NCBI RefSeq assembly: GCF_017753665.1
Contig: NZ_CP072524.1
Coordinates: 1,364,001-1,428,000, forward strand
Length of the DNA stretch: 64,000 nt
Source: Neisseria sicca
GTDB lineage: Bacteria > Pseudomonadota > Gammaproteobacteria > Burkholderiales > Neisseriaceae
Direction of reading: 5' to 3'
In this document: piece by piece, positions 24,694 through 33,176 of the stretch
Position numbering within the stretch: the first letter of the stretch is position 1
Layout of the letters: each line of letters opens with the position of its first letter
Translations under genes and position numbers: made by a program
The notes under the pieces: generated by a model
The model's input: the letters and a program-made list of their open reading frames with translations, nothing else
Database searches by the model: none
Told to the model about the DNA's origin: nothing

Positions 24694-25774
24694 GGCGGAT
24701 TCGCATTTGAAGTGCAACTTTCCCTAACAGGAAAAGGCCAGTATGCGGTAGCATACGGCCTTTCCTGCAAGAAAGATTGCCATGAGCTACACGCAACTGA
24801 CCCAAGACGAACGATACCACATCCAATACCTGTCCCGCCACTGCACCATCGCCGAAATCGCCAAACAGCTTAACCGACACAAAAGCACCATCAGCCGCGA
24901 AATCAGACGGCACCGCACCCAAGGGCAGCAATACAGCGCCGAAAAGGCCCAGAAGCAGAGCCGGTCTATCAAGCAGCGTAAGCGACAACCCTATAAGCTC
25001 GATTCGCAGCGGATTCAACACATCGACACCCTTATCCGCCGCAAACTCAGTCCTGAACAAGTATGCGCCTACCTGCGCAAACACCACCAAATCACGCTCC
25101 ACCACAGCACCATTTACCGCTACCTTCGCCAAGACAAAAGCAACGGCGGCACGTTGTGGCAACACCTCAGAATATGCAGCAAACCCTACCGCAAACGCTA
25201 CGGCAGCACATGGACCAGAGGCAAAGTGCCCAACCGTGTCGGCATAGAAAACCGACCCGCTATCGTCGACCAGAAAACCCGCATCGGCGATTGGGAAGCC
25301 GACACCATCGTCGGCAAAGGACAGAAAAGCGCATTACTGACCTTGGTCGAACGCGTTACCCGCTACACCATCATCTGCAAATTGGACAGCCTCAAAGCCG
25401 AAGACACTGCTCTGGCAGCCATTAGGGTATTAAGGGCACATAAAGCCAGAGTGCACACCATCACTATGGATAACGGCAAAGAGTTCTATCAACACACCAA
25501 AATAGCCGAAGCATTGAAGGCGAAAACCTATTTTTGCCGCCCCTACCATTCTTGGGAGAAAGGGCTGAATGAGAACACCAACGGACTCATCCGCCAATAT
25601 TTCCCCAAACAAACCGATTTCCGAAACATCAGCAATCGGGAGATACGCAGGGTTCAAGATGAATTGAACCACCGGCCAAGAAAAACACTTGGCTACGAAA
25701 CGCCAAGTGTTTTATTCTTGAATCTGTTCAAACCACTGATACACTAGTGTTGCACTTGAAATCCGAATCCAAGG
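24694..25774 (+). mobile_element. IS30 family element, IS1655-like, copy 1 (1081 bp)
   Basis: The ends are GGATTCGCATTTGAAGTGCA on the left and its imperfect inverted copy (TGCACTTGAAATCCGAATCC) on the right. Exactly the same ends and length (1081 bp) recur in copy 2 at 33177-34257, in the opposite orientation. It sits inside a DUS pair: TTTCAGACGAC (24683-24693) on the left and GGTCGTCTGAAA (25792-25803) on the right. The exact boundary is uncertain by a few bases. Confidence 0.9.
24782..25747 (+). CDS. IS30 family transposase (copy 1)
   Basis: This 321-residue transposase has an N-terminal helix-turn-helix (TIAEIAKQLNRHKSTISREI, residues about 22-41) that binds the ends. A DDE core follows with GDWEADTIVG (first Asp), TMDNGKEF (second Asp) and HSWEKGLNENTNGLIRQYFPK (Glu). 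The frame is complete, and it differs from copy 2 at roughly ten positions, so each has been stable for some time or was acquired separately. The end of the gene, GYETPSVLFLNLFKPLIH, runs almost to the right inverted repeat. Confidence 0.96.
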   Translation: MSYTQLTQDERYHIQYLSRHCTIAEIAKQLNRHKSTISREIRRHRTQGQQYSAEKAQKQSRSIKQRKRQPYKLDSQRIQHIDTLIRRKLSPEQVCAYLRKHHQITLHHSTIYRYLRQDKSNGGTLWQHLRICSKPYRKRYGSTWTRGKVPNRVGIENRPAIVDQKTRIGDWEADTIVGKGQKSALLTLVERVTRYTIICKLDSLKAEDTALAAIRVLRAHKARVHTITMDNGKEFYQHTKIAEALKAKTYFCRPYHSWEKGLNENTNGLIRQYFPKQTDFRNISNREIRRVQDELNHRPRKTLGYETPSVLFLNLFKPLIH

Positions 25775-25876
25775 ACATTATAACAAGATAAGGTCGTCTG
25801 AAAGGGAAAGGTCGTCCCGTCAGGAGGCTGCGCACTCTGAAAACAAGTGTATCCAGTTTCACTCAAATGCAACCAC

Positions 25877-26185
25877 CTACCGCATCAAATACCCCAACAA
25901 CCCCGAACTGCCCACGCCGATCAACACGGTAACCAACATAGAAAACCTACTAGCGGCAAGCACGGTCAGCGCAATGGCAATCAACTCGTGCGGCTTGTCG
26001 GACACGAAATAAGGCGCGATGACAGAAATCAACACGCAACCCGGCGCGGCTTCCATCACAATTTGTGCACGGCGGCTTAAAGTGCGATTGCGCAAGGCGA
26101 AAAAACCGATAAGGCGGGTGGAATACGTTACCGCCAGCATGCTGGCAAACAGCAGGAACGACTGCCAAGACAGCAAATCCTTCAT
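25877..26185 (-). CDS. azlD: Branched-chain amino acid export small subunit AzlD
   Basis: AzlD is the small partner of AzlC in a two-component branched-chain amino acid exporter. The 102-residue protein has about four hydrophobic helices and the family segment RLIGFFALRNRTLSRRAQIVMEAAPGCVLISVIAP. The start (MKDLLSW) is at 26185, where ATG overlaps the azlC stop TGA, so the two are translationally coupled. The IS30 copy lies just past its end. Confidence 0.88.
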   Translation of the reverse strand: MKDLLSWQSFLLFASMLAVTYSTRLIGFFALRNRTLSRRAQIVMEAAPGCVLISVIAPYFVSDKPHELIAIALTVLAASRFSMLVTVLIGVGSSGLLGYLMR

Positions 26186-26892
26186 TCCTTCTCTCCCCAA
26201 AGATAGGCGGCAAGCAGGCCGGAAATCGCGCCCATCGGCACATACCAATGCCCGTCCACCGACAAATAAGTCCCGCACGCCACAATCAGGCTGACAAACC
26301 AAGGGCGTGCCGCCTTAAAGCTTTTCCACATTCCGCGCAGCAGCACCAAAAACACGGCGGGAAATGCCATGCCGAAGCCCCATGCCGCGACATCGCCGAA
26401 CATCGGTCCGACCGCCGCGCCAAACGCCGCAAAGCCGATCCAAGTGGTGTAGAGGATGAAACACACGCCCGCATAAAACGGCATATTGAATGCCGGCAAC
26501 CCCATCGCCTTGCGTTTTTGGATTTCCGCAAACGCCATCGCCCAACTTTCGTCACACATAAAAAATAACGCAGGCATGGCTTTTTTCAGCGGCATATCGC
26601 GCATATAGGGCGCGATTGCCGCCCCCATCAGAATATGGCGCGAATTAATCATGAAGGTAACGGTGGCAATGAGCAGAATCGGCAACGGGTTTACCCACAG
26701 GTTGACCGCCGCAAATTCCGAGCCGCCGGCGAAATTCATGCCCGTCATCATCAGCATTTCCAGCCAACTCATGCCCTTCTGACCGCCCTGCATACCCAAT
26801 ATCAACGCCCACGGCAAAAGCCCGATGAGCATGGGCGAGGTTTCTTTGATGCCGCGTAGAAATTCGGATTGCGGGGAATTGGGGTGTGTCAT
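26182..26892 (-). CDS. azlC: Branched-chain amino acid permease AzlC
   Basis: AzlC is the large subunit of the exporter. The 236-residue product has about seven hydrophobic helices and typical motifs: LLPWALILGM near residue 30, NFAGGSEFAAVNLW, INSRHILMGAAIAPY, and FMCDESWAMAF. The start was taken at MTHPNSPQ, because the longer frame upstream is DUS and promoter sequence. The gene is transcribed left into azlD. Export of leucine/isoleucine/valine or azaleucine resistance is inferred from the family. Confidence 0.9.
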   Translation of the reverse strand: MTHPNSPQSEFLRGIKETSPMLIGLLPWALILGMQGGQKGMSWLEMLMMTGMNFAGGSEFAAVNLWVNPLPILLIATVTFMINSRHILMGAAIAPYMRDMPLKKAMPALFFMCDESWAMAFAEIQKRKAMGLPAFNMPFYAGVCFILYTTWIGFAAFGAAVGPMFGDVAAWGFGMAFPAVFLVLLRGMWKSFKAARPWFVSLIVACGTYLSVDGHWYVPMGAISGLLAAYLWGEKE

Positions 26893-27238
26893 TTTATTGG
26901 GGAGCTTAAAGAGGGTTTGAAGATAGAAAATGAGGGAAGGTATTATACACAGTCGGACAAACTTAAAAAGGTCGTCTGAAACGGGCTTCGATAAAGCAAA
27001 AATCATCTCCGCAAGACTTTAACACTTTTTAATCCTTGACAGGCATTTCACTATGAAAATATGCTAAATTTTTGATTAAAAACATCATTATTCATTAAGA
27101 TAAACATTACGTTCAGCTTCGCACGGCAACCGCCCGGTCAATATGTTTCACACAAACAACAAAGTAAGCTACAATCCCAAGCATTTCCTTCCCTTTAGAA
27201 GCAAACCCTATTGCGCCCTACAAATAAAAGGTTTTCTT
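26893..27238. other. Divergent promoter region between azlC and dapA
   Basis: A single DUS (about 26969-26980) lies near azlC. The centre is AT-rich with a sigma-70-like promoter toward dapA (listed). No small gene is evident. Confidence 0.6.
27036..27065 (+). promoter_or_regulatory. Candidate sigma-70 promoter of dapA
   Basis: TTGACA (27036-27041) matches the -35 consensus and TATGCT (27060-27065) is a fair -10, 18 bp apart. The 5' leader to the dapA start would be about 165 nt. Confidence 0.5.
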
Positions 27239-28120
27239 ATGTTACAAGGCAGTTTGGTTGCCCTGATTACACCCATGAATCAAGACGGCAGCATCCATTA
27301 CGAACAACTCCGCGATTTGATCGACTGGCATATCGAAAACGGTACTGACGGCATCGTCGCCGTCGGCACGACAGGCGAATCCGCCACCCTCTCCGTCGAA
27401 GAACATTTAAGCGTAATCGAAGAAACGGTCAAACACGTCAACAAGCGCGTTCCCGTCATCGCGGGCACCGGTGCCAACAACACTCTCGAAGCCATCGCGC
27501 TCTCCCGCGCCGCCGAAAAAGCCGGCGCAGACTACACCCTCTCCGTCGTCCCCTATTACAACAAGCCCTCCCAAGAAGGCATTTACCAACATTTCAAAAC
27601 CATCGCCGAAGCCACTTCGATTCCGATGATTATCTACAACGTACCCGGCCGCACCGTCGTCGGCATGACCAACGACACCATCCTGCGCCTTGCCAAAATC
27701 CCGAATATCGTCGGCGTCAAAGAAGCCAGCGGCAACATCGGCAACAATCTCGAACTGATCAAACACGCGCCCGAAGGTTTCACCATCCTTTCCGGCGACG
27801 ACCCCACCGGCCTGCCCTTCATGCTCTGCGGCGGACACGGCGTCGTTACCGTTGCCGCCAATGTCGCCCCCAAACTCTTCGCCGACATGTGCCGCGCCGC
27901 CCTTGCAGGAGATATTGCGACCGCTCGTCAATTAAATGACCGCCTGATTCCGATTTATAACACTATGTTCTGCGAACCAAGCCCTGCCGCGCCCAAATGG
28001 GGCGTATCCGCGTTGGGCAAATGCGACCCTTATGTCCGCCTGCCGCTCGTTCCCCTGACCGAAGCCGGACAGGCAAAAGTCCGCGCCGCATTGCAAGAAT
28101 CCGGACAACTCACCGCATAA
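27239..28120 (+). CDS. dapA: 4-hydroxy-tetrahydrodipicolinate synthase
   Basis: DapA condenses pyruvate and aspartate semialdehyde, committing to lysine and meso-diaminopimelate synthesis. The 293-residue TIM barrel has the Schiff-base Lys161 (VGVKEAS), Tyr133 (YNVPGR), Thr44/Thr45 (GTTGES) and Arg138. The start ATG 27239 follows AAAAGG; the preceding in-frame region is non-coding. The next gene is bamC, an arrangement shared with E. coli and conserved in Proteobacteria. Confidence 0.97.
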   Translation: MLQGSLVALITPMNQDGSIHYEQLRDLIDWHIENGTDGIVAVGTTGESATLSVEEHLSVIEETVKHVNKRVPVIAGTGANNTLEAIALSRAAEKAGADYTLSVVPYYNKPSQEGIYQHFKTIAEATSIPMIIYNVPGRTVVGMTNDTILRLAKIPNIVGVKEASGNIGNNLELIKHAPEGFTILSGDDPTGLPFMLCGGHGVVTVAANVAPKLFADMCRAALAGDIATARQLNDRLIPIYNTMFCEPSPAAPKWGVSALGKCDPYVRLPLVPLTEAGQAKVRAALQESGQLTA

Positions 28121-28127
28121 ACCGCAA

Positions 28128-28166
28128 AGGTCGTCTGAAAACCGTTTCCAAATTTTCAGACGACCT
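28128..28166 (+). terminator. DUS inverted pair between dapA and bamC
   Basis: AGGTCGTCTGAAAA and TTTTCAGACGACCT lie in the 80-bp gap. It could attenuate read-through from dapA into bamC. Confidence 0.55.
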
Positions 28167-28200
28167 GCCGTTAACCCATCACATCCCACAGGAAACCAAT

Positions 28201-29328
28201 ATGGCCTATATGAAACCTGTCGTCGTAGCAATCGCCCTGATCAGCATGACTGCCTGTTCAGGCAACAAAAAAGACCTGCCCAAGCTGGATTACCAAACCC
28301 AGACCCGCAAAATCGTCAAATTAGAAGTACCGCCTGATTTGACTAACCCCGATCAAGGCAATCTTTATCAAGTACCTGCGGGCAGCGGTGCCGTCCGTGC
28401 CAGCGACCTGAGCCGCCGCACATCCGCAGCCCAACAAGCCGCGAATTCCGACGTCCTTAAATCCGTCAAAGGTGTCCGTTTGGAGCGCGACGGCAACCAA
28501 CGCTGGGTTGAAGTCCAAGGTAAATCCCCTGCCGAAATTTGGCCTCTGCTGAAAGCATTCTGGCAAGAAAACGGTTTCGACATCAAATCCGAAGAACCCG
28601 GTATCGGTCAAATGGAAACCGAGTGGGCTGAAAACCGCGCGAAAATTCCTCAAGACGGCCTGCGCCGCCTCTTGGACAAAGTCGGCTTAGGCGGCATCTA
28701 TTCCACCAGCGAGCGCGATAAATTTATCATCCGTATCGAACAAAGCAAAAACGGCACGACCGACGTCTTCTTCGCCCACAAAGGCATGAAAGAAGTTTAC
28801 GCAGACAAAAACAAAGACACGACCACATGGCAGCCTGCCGCCAACGACCCAAATCTTGAAGCCGCCTTCCTCGCACGCTTCATGCAATATATGGGCGTCG
28901 ATCAGCAACAAGCCGAAAACGCGCTGACCCAAAGCGTTGCCAAACGCAGCGGCAACGAATTGGCGCGAATCGACGGCAACACCCTGCTCGTCTCCGGCGA
29001 CTACGGCCGCAACTGGCGCCGCACCGCGCTCGCCCTCGACCGCATCGGCTTGAATGTCTTAGGTCAAAACATCGAACGCCACGCCTTCTTGGTTCAACAG
29101 GCACCTAACGAAAGCGAAGCCGTTTCCACGAAAAAACCGGGCTTCTTCGGCCGTATGTTCGGCAAAGGCAAAAAAGTTGAGAAACCGGCAGCCTACCCCG
29201 AAATCATCGTATTCGTCGAGCCTATCAACGGCGGTTCACGAATCCGCCTTCTCAACAAAGACGGCAGCGCATACAACGGCAGCGATGCCTCTACGCTCAT
29301 CAGTCGCCTGCATACCGAATTGCGCTAA
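28201..29328 (+). CDS. bamC: Outer-membrane assembly lipoprotein BamC
   Basis: BamC is an accessory lipoprotein of the BAM complex that inserts beta-barrel proteins. Residues 1-19 form the lipoprotein signal, with MTACSG placing the lipidated Cys at residue 19. An N-terminal flexible part is followed by two helix-grip domains (RWVEVQGKSPAEIWPLLKAFW ... and TLLVSGDYGRNWRRTALAL...). The length of 375 is close to that of E. coli BamC (344). It follows dapA by 80 bp, with AGGAAA before the start. The C-terminal region is basic (GFFGRMFGKGKKVEK) between the two domains. Confidence 0.9.
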   Translation: MAYMKPVVVAIALISMTACSGNKKDLPKLDYQTQTRKIVKLEVPPDLTNPDQGNLYQVPAGSGAVRASDLSRRTSAAQQAANSDVLKSVKGVRLERDGNQRWVEVQGKSPAEIWPLLKAFWQENGFDIKSEEPGIGQMETEWAENRAKIPQDGLRRLLDKVGLGGIYSTSERDKFIIRIEQSKNGTTDVFFAHKGMKEVYADKNKDTTTWQPAANDPNLEAAFLARFMQYMGVDQQQAENALTQSVAKRSGNELARIDGNTLLVSGDYGRNWRRTALALDRIGLNVLGQNIERHAFLVQQAPNESEAVSTKKPGFFGRMFGKGKKVEKPAAYPEIIVFVEPINGGSRIRLLNKDGSAYNGSDASTLISRLHTELR

Positions 29329-29340
29329 CCCGCTTTTCAA

Positions 29341-29368
29341 AACCTCCTGTCCGCAGGAGGTTTTTTTT
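29341..29368 (+). terminator. Rho-independent terminator after bamC
   Basis: AACCTCCTG and CAGGAGGTT form a 9-bp stem with a 4-nt loop, then eight T residues. It lies 12 nt past the bamC stop. Confidence 0.88.
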
Positions 29369-29475
29369 GCGCTTATCAAAAGCGACAAGCAAAATACAGT
29401 CATTCCCAAAATAGACCTGTCAATTTATGATTCAAGTATAAAATGAAGACATCAGATTGATTTTAAGGACGATTG

Positions 29476-29540
29476 ACGCTTAAACATCAGCTAAGCGAAA
29501 GGTCGTCTGAAAACAGAAATCCTGTTTTCAGACGACCTTT
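29476..29540. repeat. 65-nt segment identical to one at 50605-50669 (inverted)
   Basis: The segment runs from ACGCTTAAACATCAGCTAAG through a DUS hairpin to GACGACCTTT. The complement of 50605-50669 is the same, base for base. The other copy is the 3' end and terminator of the DUF2322 gene. Confidence 0.85.
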
Positions 29541-29546
29541 CGCTTA
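29493..29546 (-). terminator. Long DUS hairpin after the LplT-like gene
   Basis: TAAGCGAAAGGTCGTCTGAA and its complement TTCAGACGACCTTTCGCTTA make a stem of about 24 bp, 4 nt past the leftward gene's end. Confidence 0.8.
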
Positions 29547-29549
29547 AGC

Positions 29550-30872
29550 TTACCGTTTGATAATATTGCTGAATATCTTGCCCATATCGTTTAAGAAACG
29601 GGGTTCGCGCTGGATCAGGTAAACAATCAGGGGGATATTGCCGATGGCGACGATCAGGTAAAGCAGGGAAATGCTGTCGAACAGCATCAAGAGTACCGCG
29701 CTTAAAATGGCAGCCGATACCATGAACACGCCATTGATAATGTTGTTGGCGGCGACGGCGTGGGCGCGGAAGGATTCGCTGCTGGCGGTTTGCAGCCAAG
29801 TGTAGAGCGGGACGGAGAAGAAGCCGCCGAAGAAGCCGATCAGCGTCATGACGAGCATGACGGGATACGCCATGCCTTGCGACAGGAACCAGGTGATGCC
29901 GTTGAGTTCGGTAAAGCGTTGTCCTTGGGTCAGCCATACCAAAATCAAGCCGAATACGGTCAAACCGGTCGTGCCGACGGTTACCAAGCCCAAGAGCAGG
30001 CGTTCGTGGCTGAGTTTGGCGCACAACACCGAGCCGGCGGCGATGCCGATGGAGAATAGGGCGAGCATGAGGTTGAAGACGTTGTCGTTGCCGCCCAAAT
30101 GGATTTGCGTGAAAGTCGGCAGTTGGGTGGTGTAAACCGAGCCGATAAACCAAAACCATGAAATGCCGATGATGGATGTGAAGACGGAATCATATTGCGC
30201 GGTTTCGCGCAGGAGCGCGTGCGTACCTTTGACGATGTTCCATTCGATTTTGGTGTTGGGGGCTTTGGCGGGGACGTTAGGCATGAAGAAGCTGGTCAAC
30301 GTGCCACCGATGGCGACGAGCAAGACTAAGATACCGACGACGGAGGGCGGCAAGCCTGCGACGGACGTGCCTAAAATCTGACCGAACAAAATGGCGATAA
30401 ATGTTCCCGATTCGATCAGGCTGTTGCCCATAATCAGCTCTTTGTCGTTGAGGTAATCGGGCAGGATGGCGTATTTCAGCGGGCCGAACAACGTCGATTG
30501 CGCGCCCATGCAAAACAGGCAGACCAAAAGCAGCGGGGCGGACTGGATATAGAAGCCGAACGCCGCCACCGCCATGATGACAATTTCCAATACTTTGATC
30601 CATCGCGCTAAGACGGCTTTGTCGAATTTGGTGCTCAATTGTCCCGACAGCGTGGAAAACAGGAAATACGGCAGGATAAACAGCAATGCGCCCAAGTTCA
30701 GCATTTGGCTGGCGGGCAAGAAGTCGTTTTTGCCCAAACCGTAAAAGCTGATCATCACAAACAGCGCGGTTTTGAACATATTGTCGTTGAACGCGCCCAG
30801 AAACTGCGTGCCGAATAATGGGGCGAAACGGCGGCTGGTCGGGAAATTCAGATTGTCTTTTTTGATGCTCAT
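29550..30872 (-). CDS. MFS transporter, LplT-like (lysophospholipid transporter group)
   Basis: This 440-residue inner-membrane protein has 12 predicted helices. The N-terminal motif FLGAFNDNMFKTAL is shared by LplT and the transporter part of Aas fusions, which flip lysophospholipids inward for re-acylation. No acyltransferase domain is fused or adjacent, so an unlinked partner would be needed. The start ATG overlaps the ccoS stop (ATGA), so translation is coupled to ccoS. The function assignment is from family resemblance only. Confidence 0.8.
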   Translation of the reverse strand: MSIKKDNLNFPTSRRFAPLFGTQFLGAFNDNMFKTALFVMISFYGLGKNDFLPASQMLNLGALLFILPYFLFSTLSGQLSTKFDKAVLARWIKVLEIVIMAVAAFGFYIQSAPLLLVCLFCMGAQSTLFGPLKYAILPDYLNDKELIMGNSLIESGTFIAILFGQILGTSVAGLPPSVVGILVLLVAIGGTLTSFFMPNVPAKAPNTKIEWNIVKGTHALLRETAQYDSVFTSIIGISWFWFIGSVYTTQLPTFTQIHLGGNDNVFNLMLALFSIGIAAGSVLCAKLSHERLLLGLVTVGTTGLTVFGLILVWLTQGQRFTELNGITWFLSQGMAYPVMLVMTLIGFFGGFFSVPLYTWLQTASSESFRAHAVAANNIINGVFMVSAAILSAVLLMLFDSISLLYLIVAIGNIPLIVYLIQREPRFLNDMGKIFSNIIKR

Positions 30873-31066
30873 TTTTCGGATTCTTGTTCTTCTTTTTCTA
30901 TTTCGTTTTCAAGCAGTTTGTCGGTGGAATCGTCGTCCATCAGAATGCGGTGTGCCGGTCCTTCGAGATCGTCAAACTGTCCGTTTTTGCCCGACCACCA
31001 GAAAAAATAGCCGATGGCAAACGCCAAAATGATGCTGATGGGCACCAAAATAAACATACTTTCCAT
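30869..31066 (-). CDS. ccoS: cbb3-type cytochrome oxidase assembly protein CcoS
   Basis: CcoS is a small membrane protein (65 residues) needed to mature cbb3 oxidase, the high-affinity terminal oxidase. It has one N-terminal transmembrane helix (FILVPISIILAFAIGYFFW) followed by the family segment GQFDDLEGPAHRILMDDD. The C-terminal tail is very acidic. It starts at MESMFILV (31066) directly after a TGATG overlap with the preceding gene. ccoNOP is not in this window. Confidence 0.9.
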   Translation of the reverse strand: MESMFILVPISIILAFAIGYFFWWSGKNGQFDDLEGPAHRILMDDDSTDKLLENEIEKEEQESEK

Positions 31067-31371
31067 CACATCGCTCCGGTCAAATCGGTTAAGACGAAAG
31101 TCTGCCCCGATACGGTCAGATATTCGTTGCGCAGCGAGCCGACAAGGGCGTCGTCGAAAAACAGCTCGATACGGTCTTTCACAACGCGCCAATATTGCGG
31201 AATCTCGGTTTGCTCGAAAGGAGTCAAAGCCTCCGCCGCCACGCCTTCTTCACTTTGCAGCTTGACGGCAAAACGCCCGCTCTGCGGCTGCGTTTCGGAT
31301 TCATCATCCGGCAGCATGATGAAAAAGCCCACATGGGTGCCTTGTTGCGTATGGATACTGAAATAGTGCAT
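31066..31371 (-). CDS. Conserved hypothetical protein upstream of ccoS (101 aa)
   Basis: The product has about 101 residues, soluble, with a proline/aspartate-rich loop (LPDDESETQPQSG) between strands, and I recognise no family. The ORF could instead begin at 31413 (MSSENSG), where the first codons are a DUS. I prefer MHYFSIHTQQ at 31371 for that reason, but upstream sequence is not decisive. Its stop overlaps the ccoS start (ATGTGATG context), so it is the first gene of a three-gene operon with ccoS and the LplT-like gene. A role in respiration is possible but unsupported. Confidence 0.6.
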   Translation of the reverse strand: MHYFSIHTQQGTHVGFFIMLPDDESETQPQSGRFAVKLQSEEGVAAEALTPFEQTEIPQYWRVVKDRIELFFDDALVGSLRNEYLTVSGQTFVLTDLTGAM

Positions 31372-31894
31372 ATCAAAGAATCTTAAAAGGCTGCCGCTGT
31401 TTTCAGACGACATAGTGAACACAAAAACTGTCTAAATGTAACAGTTTGACACGCCCCTGCAAAGGGCTTTACGCCCCCGCGTTCGACGGGTCGTCTGAAA
31501 ACAAACCGTTTCCCTTTAAACATCAATATCTTCCTTTATCGTCTCCAGACTGTTCCAAGTCAAACATTAAGCCAAGCAGCCGAACCCGTTTTTTGCTAGA
31601 ATAGCGCGGTTTACATTCATCAACCGATTTCAGACGACCCCGCCGAATCAGCGGCGGCAGAAGCAACAAGGAAAGCAACATTCATAAAGTTGCCGCCATT
31701 CCGAATGTAACGATAATTTTTTCTTTCATAGATTTTACGCCACCAACCGATACGGCCTGCCGCGCAGACGCTCGGCGCCGCCCTCAACGCATCCACTATG
31801 CCTGCGGGAGATGTTTGGCGGGATATCGACGACAAAGAACAGATTGCCGATACTGCCTACACAGGTCGTCTGAAACCTTCAGGAGCCACAACAA
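31372..31894. other. Intergenic region between the ccoS operon and ackA
   Basis: This ~520-bp gap holds a DUS within the possible 5' codons of the leftward gene and others near 31490 and 31865. An extended -10 (TGCTAGAAT, 31594-31602) points to ackA. The stretch 31740-31890 reads as protein-like in one frame without a start, perhaps a gene remnant. Confidence 0.5.
31594..31602 (+). promoter_or_regulatory. Extended -10 candidate upstream of ackA
   Basis: TGCTAGAAT has the TGn extension and a -10 close to TATAAT. No good -35 is seen. The leader to ackA would be about 285 nt. Confidence 0.35.
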
Positions 31895-33091
31895 ATGACC
31901 CAAAAACTCATCTTAGTTTTGAACTGCGGCAGCTCATCCCTCAAAGGCGCCGTACTGGATAACGACAACGGCGAAGTCCTGCTCAGCTGCCTTGCTGAAA
32001 AACTCAACCTGCCCGACGCTTACATCACGTTCAAAGTAAACGGCGAAAAACACAAAGTCGACCTGTCTGCCAAGCCCGACCACACCGGCGCAGTTGAAGC
32101 GCTGATGGAAGAACTCAAAGCCCACGGCCTCGACAGCCGCATCGGCGCCATTGGCCACCGCGTCGTCAGCGGCGGCGAACTGTACAGCGAATCCATCCTC
32201 GTTGACGACGAAGTTATCGCCGGCATCGAAAAATGTATTCCGCTCGCTCCGCTGCACAACCCTGCGCACCTCTTGGGTCTGCGTGCCGCACAAAGCATTT
32301 TCAAAGGTCTGCCCAACGTTGTCGTTTTCGACACCGCCTTCCACCAAACCATGCCGGAACATGCCTACACCTACGCTATTCCGCATGAACTGTATGAAAA
32401 ATACGGCTTGCGTCGCTATGGCGCACACGGCACCAGCTACCGCTACGTTTCTGATGAAACCGCCCGTTTCCTCGGCAAAGACAAAAAAGACCTGCGCATG
32501 GTGATTGCCCACTTGGGTAACGGCGCATCTATTACCGCCGTCGCCAACGGCGAATCACGCGATACCAGCATGGGCCTGACCCCGCTGGAAGGCCTCGTGA
32601 TGGGTACACGCAGCGGCGACATCGATCCCGCAGTGTTCAGCTTCTTGGCTGAAAATGCCAACATGACCATCGCCCAAATCACCGACATGCTGAACAAAAA
32701 ATCAGGTCTGCTCGGCATCTCAGGTTTGTCCAACGACTGCCGTACCATCGAAGAAGAAGCCGCCAACGGCCACGCAGGTGCTAAACTGGCTCTGGAAATC
32801 TTCATCTACCGCCTCGCCAAATACATCGGCAGCATGGCTGTCGCAGCCGGCGGTCTTGACGCACTCGTTTTCACCGGCGGTATCGGCGAAAACTCCGACA
32901 TCATCCGCGAGCGCGTACTCGGCTACTTGGGCTTCCTCGGTCTGAAAGCCGACCACGAATCCAACCTGAAAGCCCGCTTCGGTAACGCAGGCGTGATTAC
33001 GACTGCCGACAGCGCAGCCGTCGCCGTTGTGATTCCGACCAACGAAGAATTGATGATCGCACACGACACCGCCCGTCTGAGCGGCCTGTAA
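31895..33091 (+). CDS. ackA: Acetate kinase
   Basis: AckA transfers phosphate between acetyl phosphate and ADP, making ATP and acetate in overflow metabolism, and the reverse in acetate use. The 398-residue ASKHA-fold protein has LILVLNCGSSSLKGAV at the start, VVFDTAFHQTMPEHAYTYA, IAHLGNGASITAV (phosphate-binding) and LVFTGGIGENS. The start ATG 31895 follows AGGAG. pta is not adjacent, and an Rho-independent terminator follows. The frame is intact and typical in length. Confidence 0.96.
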   Translation: MTQKLILVLNCGSSSLKGAVLDNDNGEVLLSCLAEKLNLPDAYITFKVNGEKHKVDLSAKPDHTGAVEALMEELKAHGLDSRIGAIGHRVVSGGELYSESILVDDEVIAGIEKCIPLAPLHNPAHLLGLRAAQSIFKGLPNVVVFDTAFHQTMPEHAYTYAIPHELYEKYGLRRYGAHGTSYRYVSDETARFLGKDKKDLRMVIAHLGNGASITAVANGESRDTSMGLTPLEGLVMGTRSGDIDPAVFSFLAENANMTIAQITDMLNKKSGLLGISGLSNDCRTIEEEAANGHAGAKLALEIFIYRLAKYIGSMAVAAGGLDALVFTGGIGENSDIIRERVLGYLGFLGLKADHESNLKARFGNAGVITTADSAAVAVVIPTNEELMIAHDTARLSGL

Positions 33092-33110
33092 TACAGCGCA
33101 TCATCCGATA

Positions 33111-33140
33111 AAAAACCTGCCGAAAACGGCAGGTTTTTTT
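33111..33140 (+). terminator. Rho-independent terminator after ackA
   Basis: AAAACCTGCCG and CGGCAGGTTTT form the stem, followed by T residues, 20 nt past ackA. Confidence 0.88.
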
Positions 33141-33176
33141 GTTGCTGACTGTTTTCAGAAAACCTATTTCAGACGA

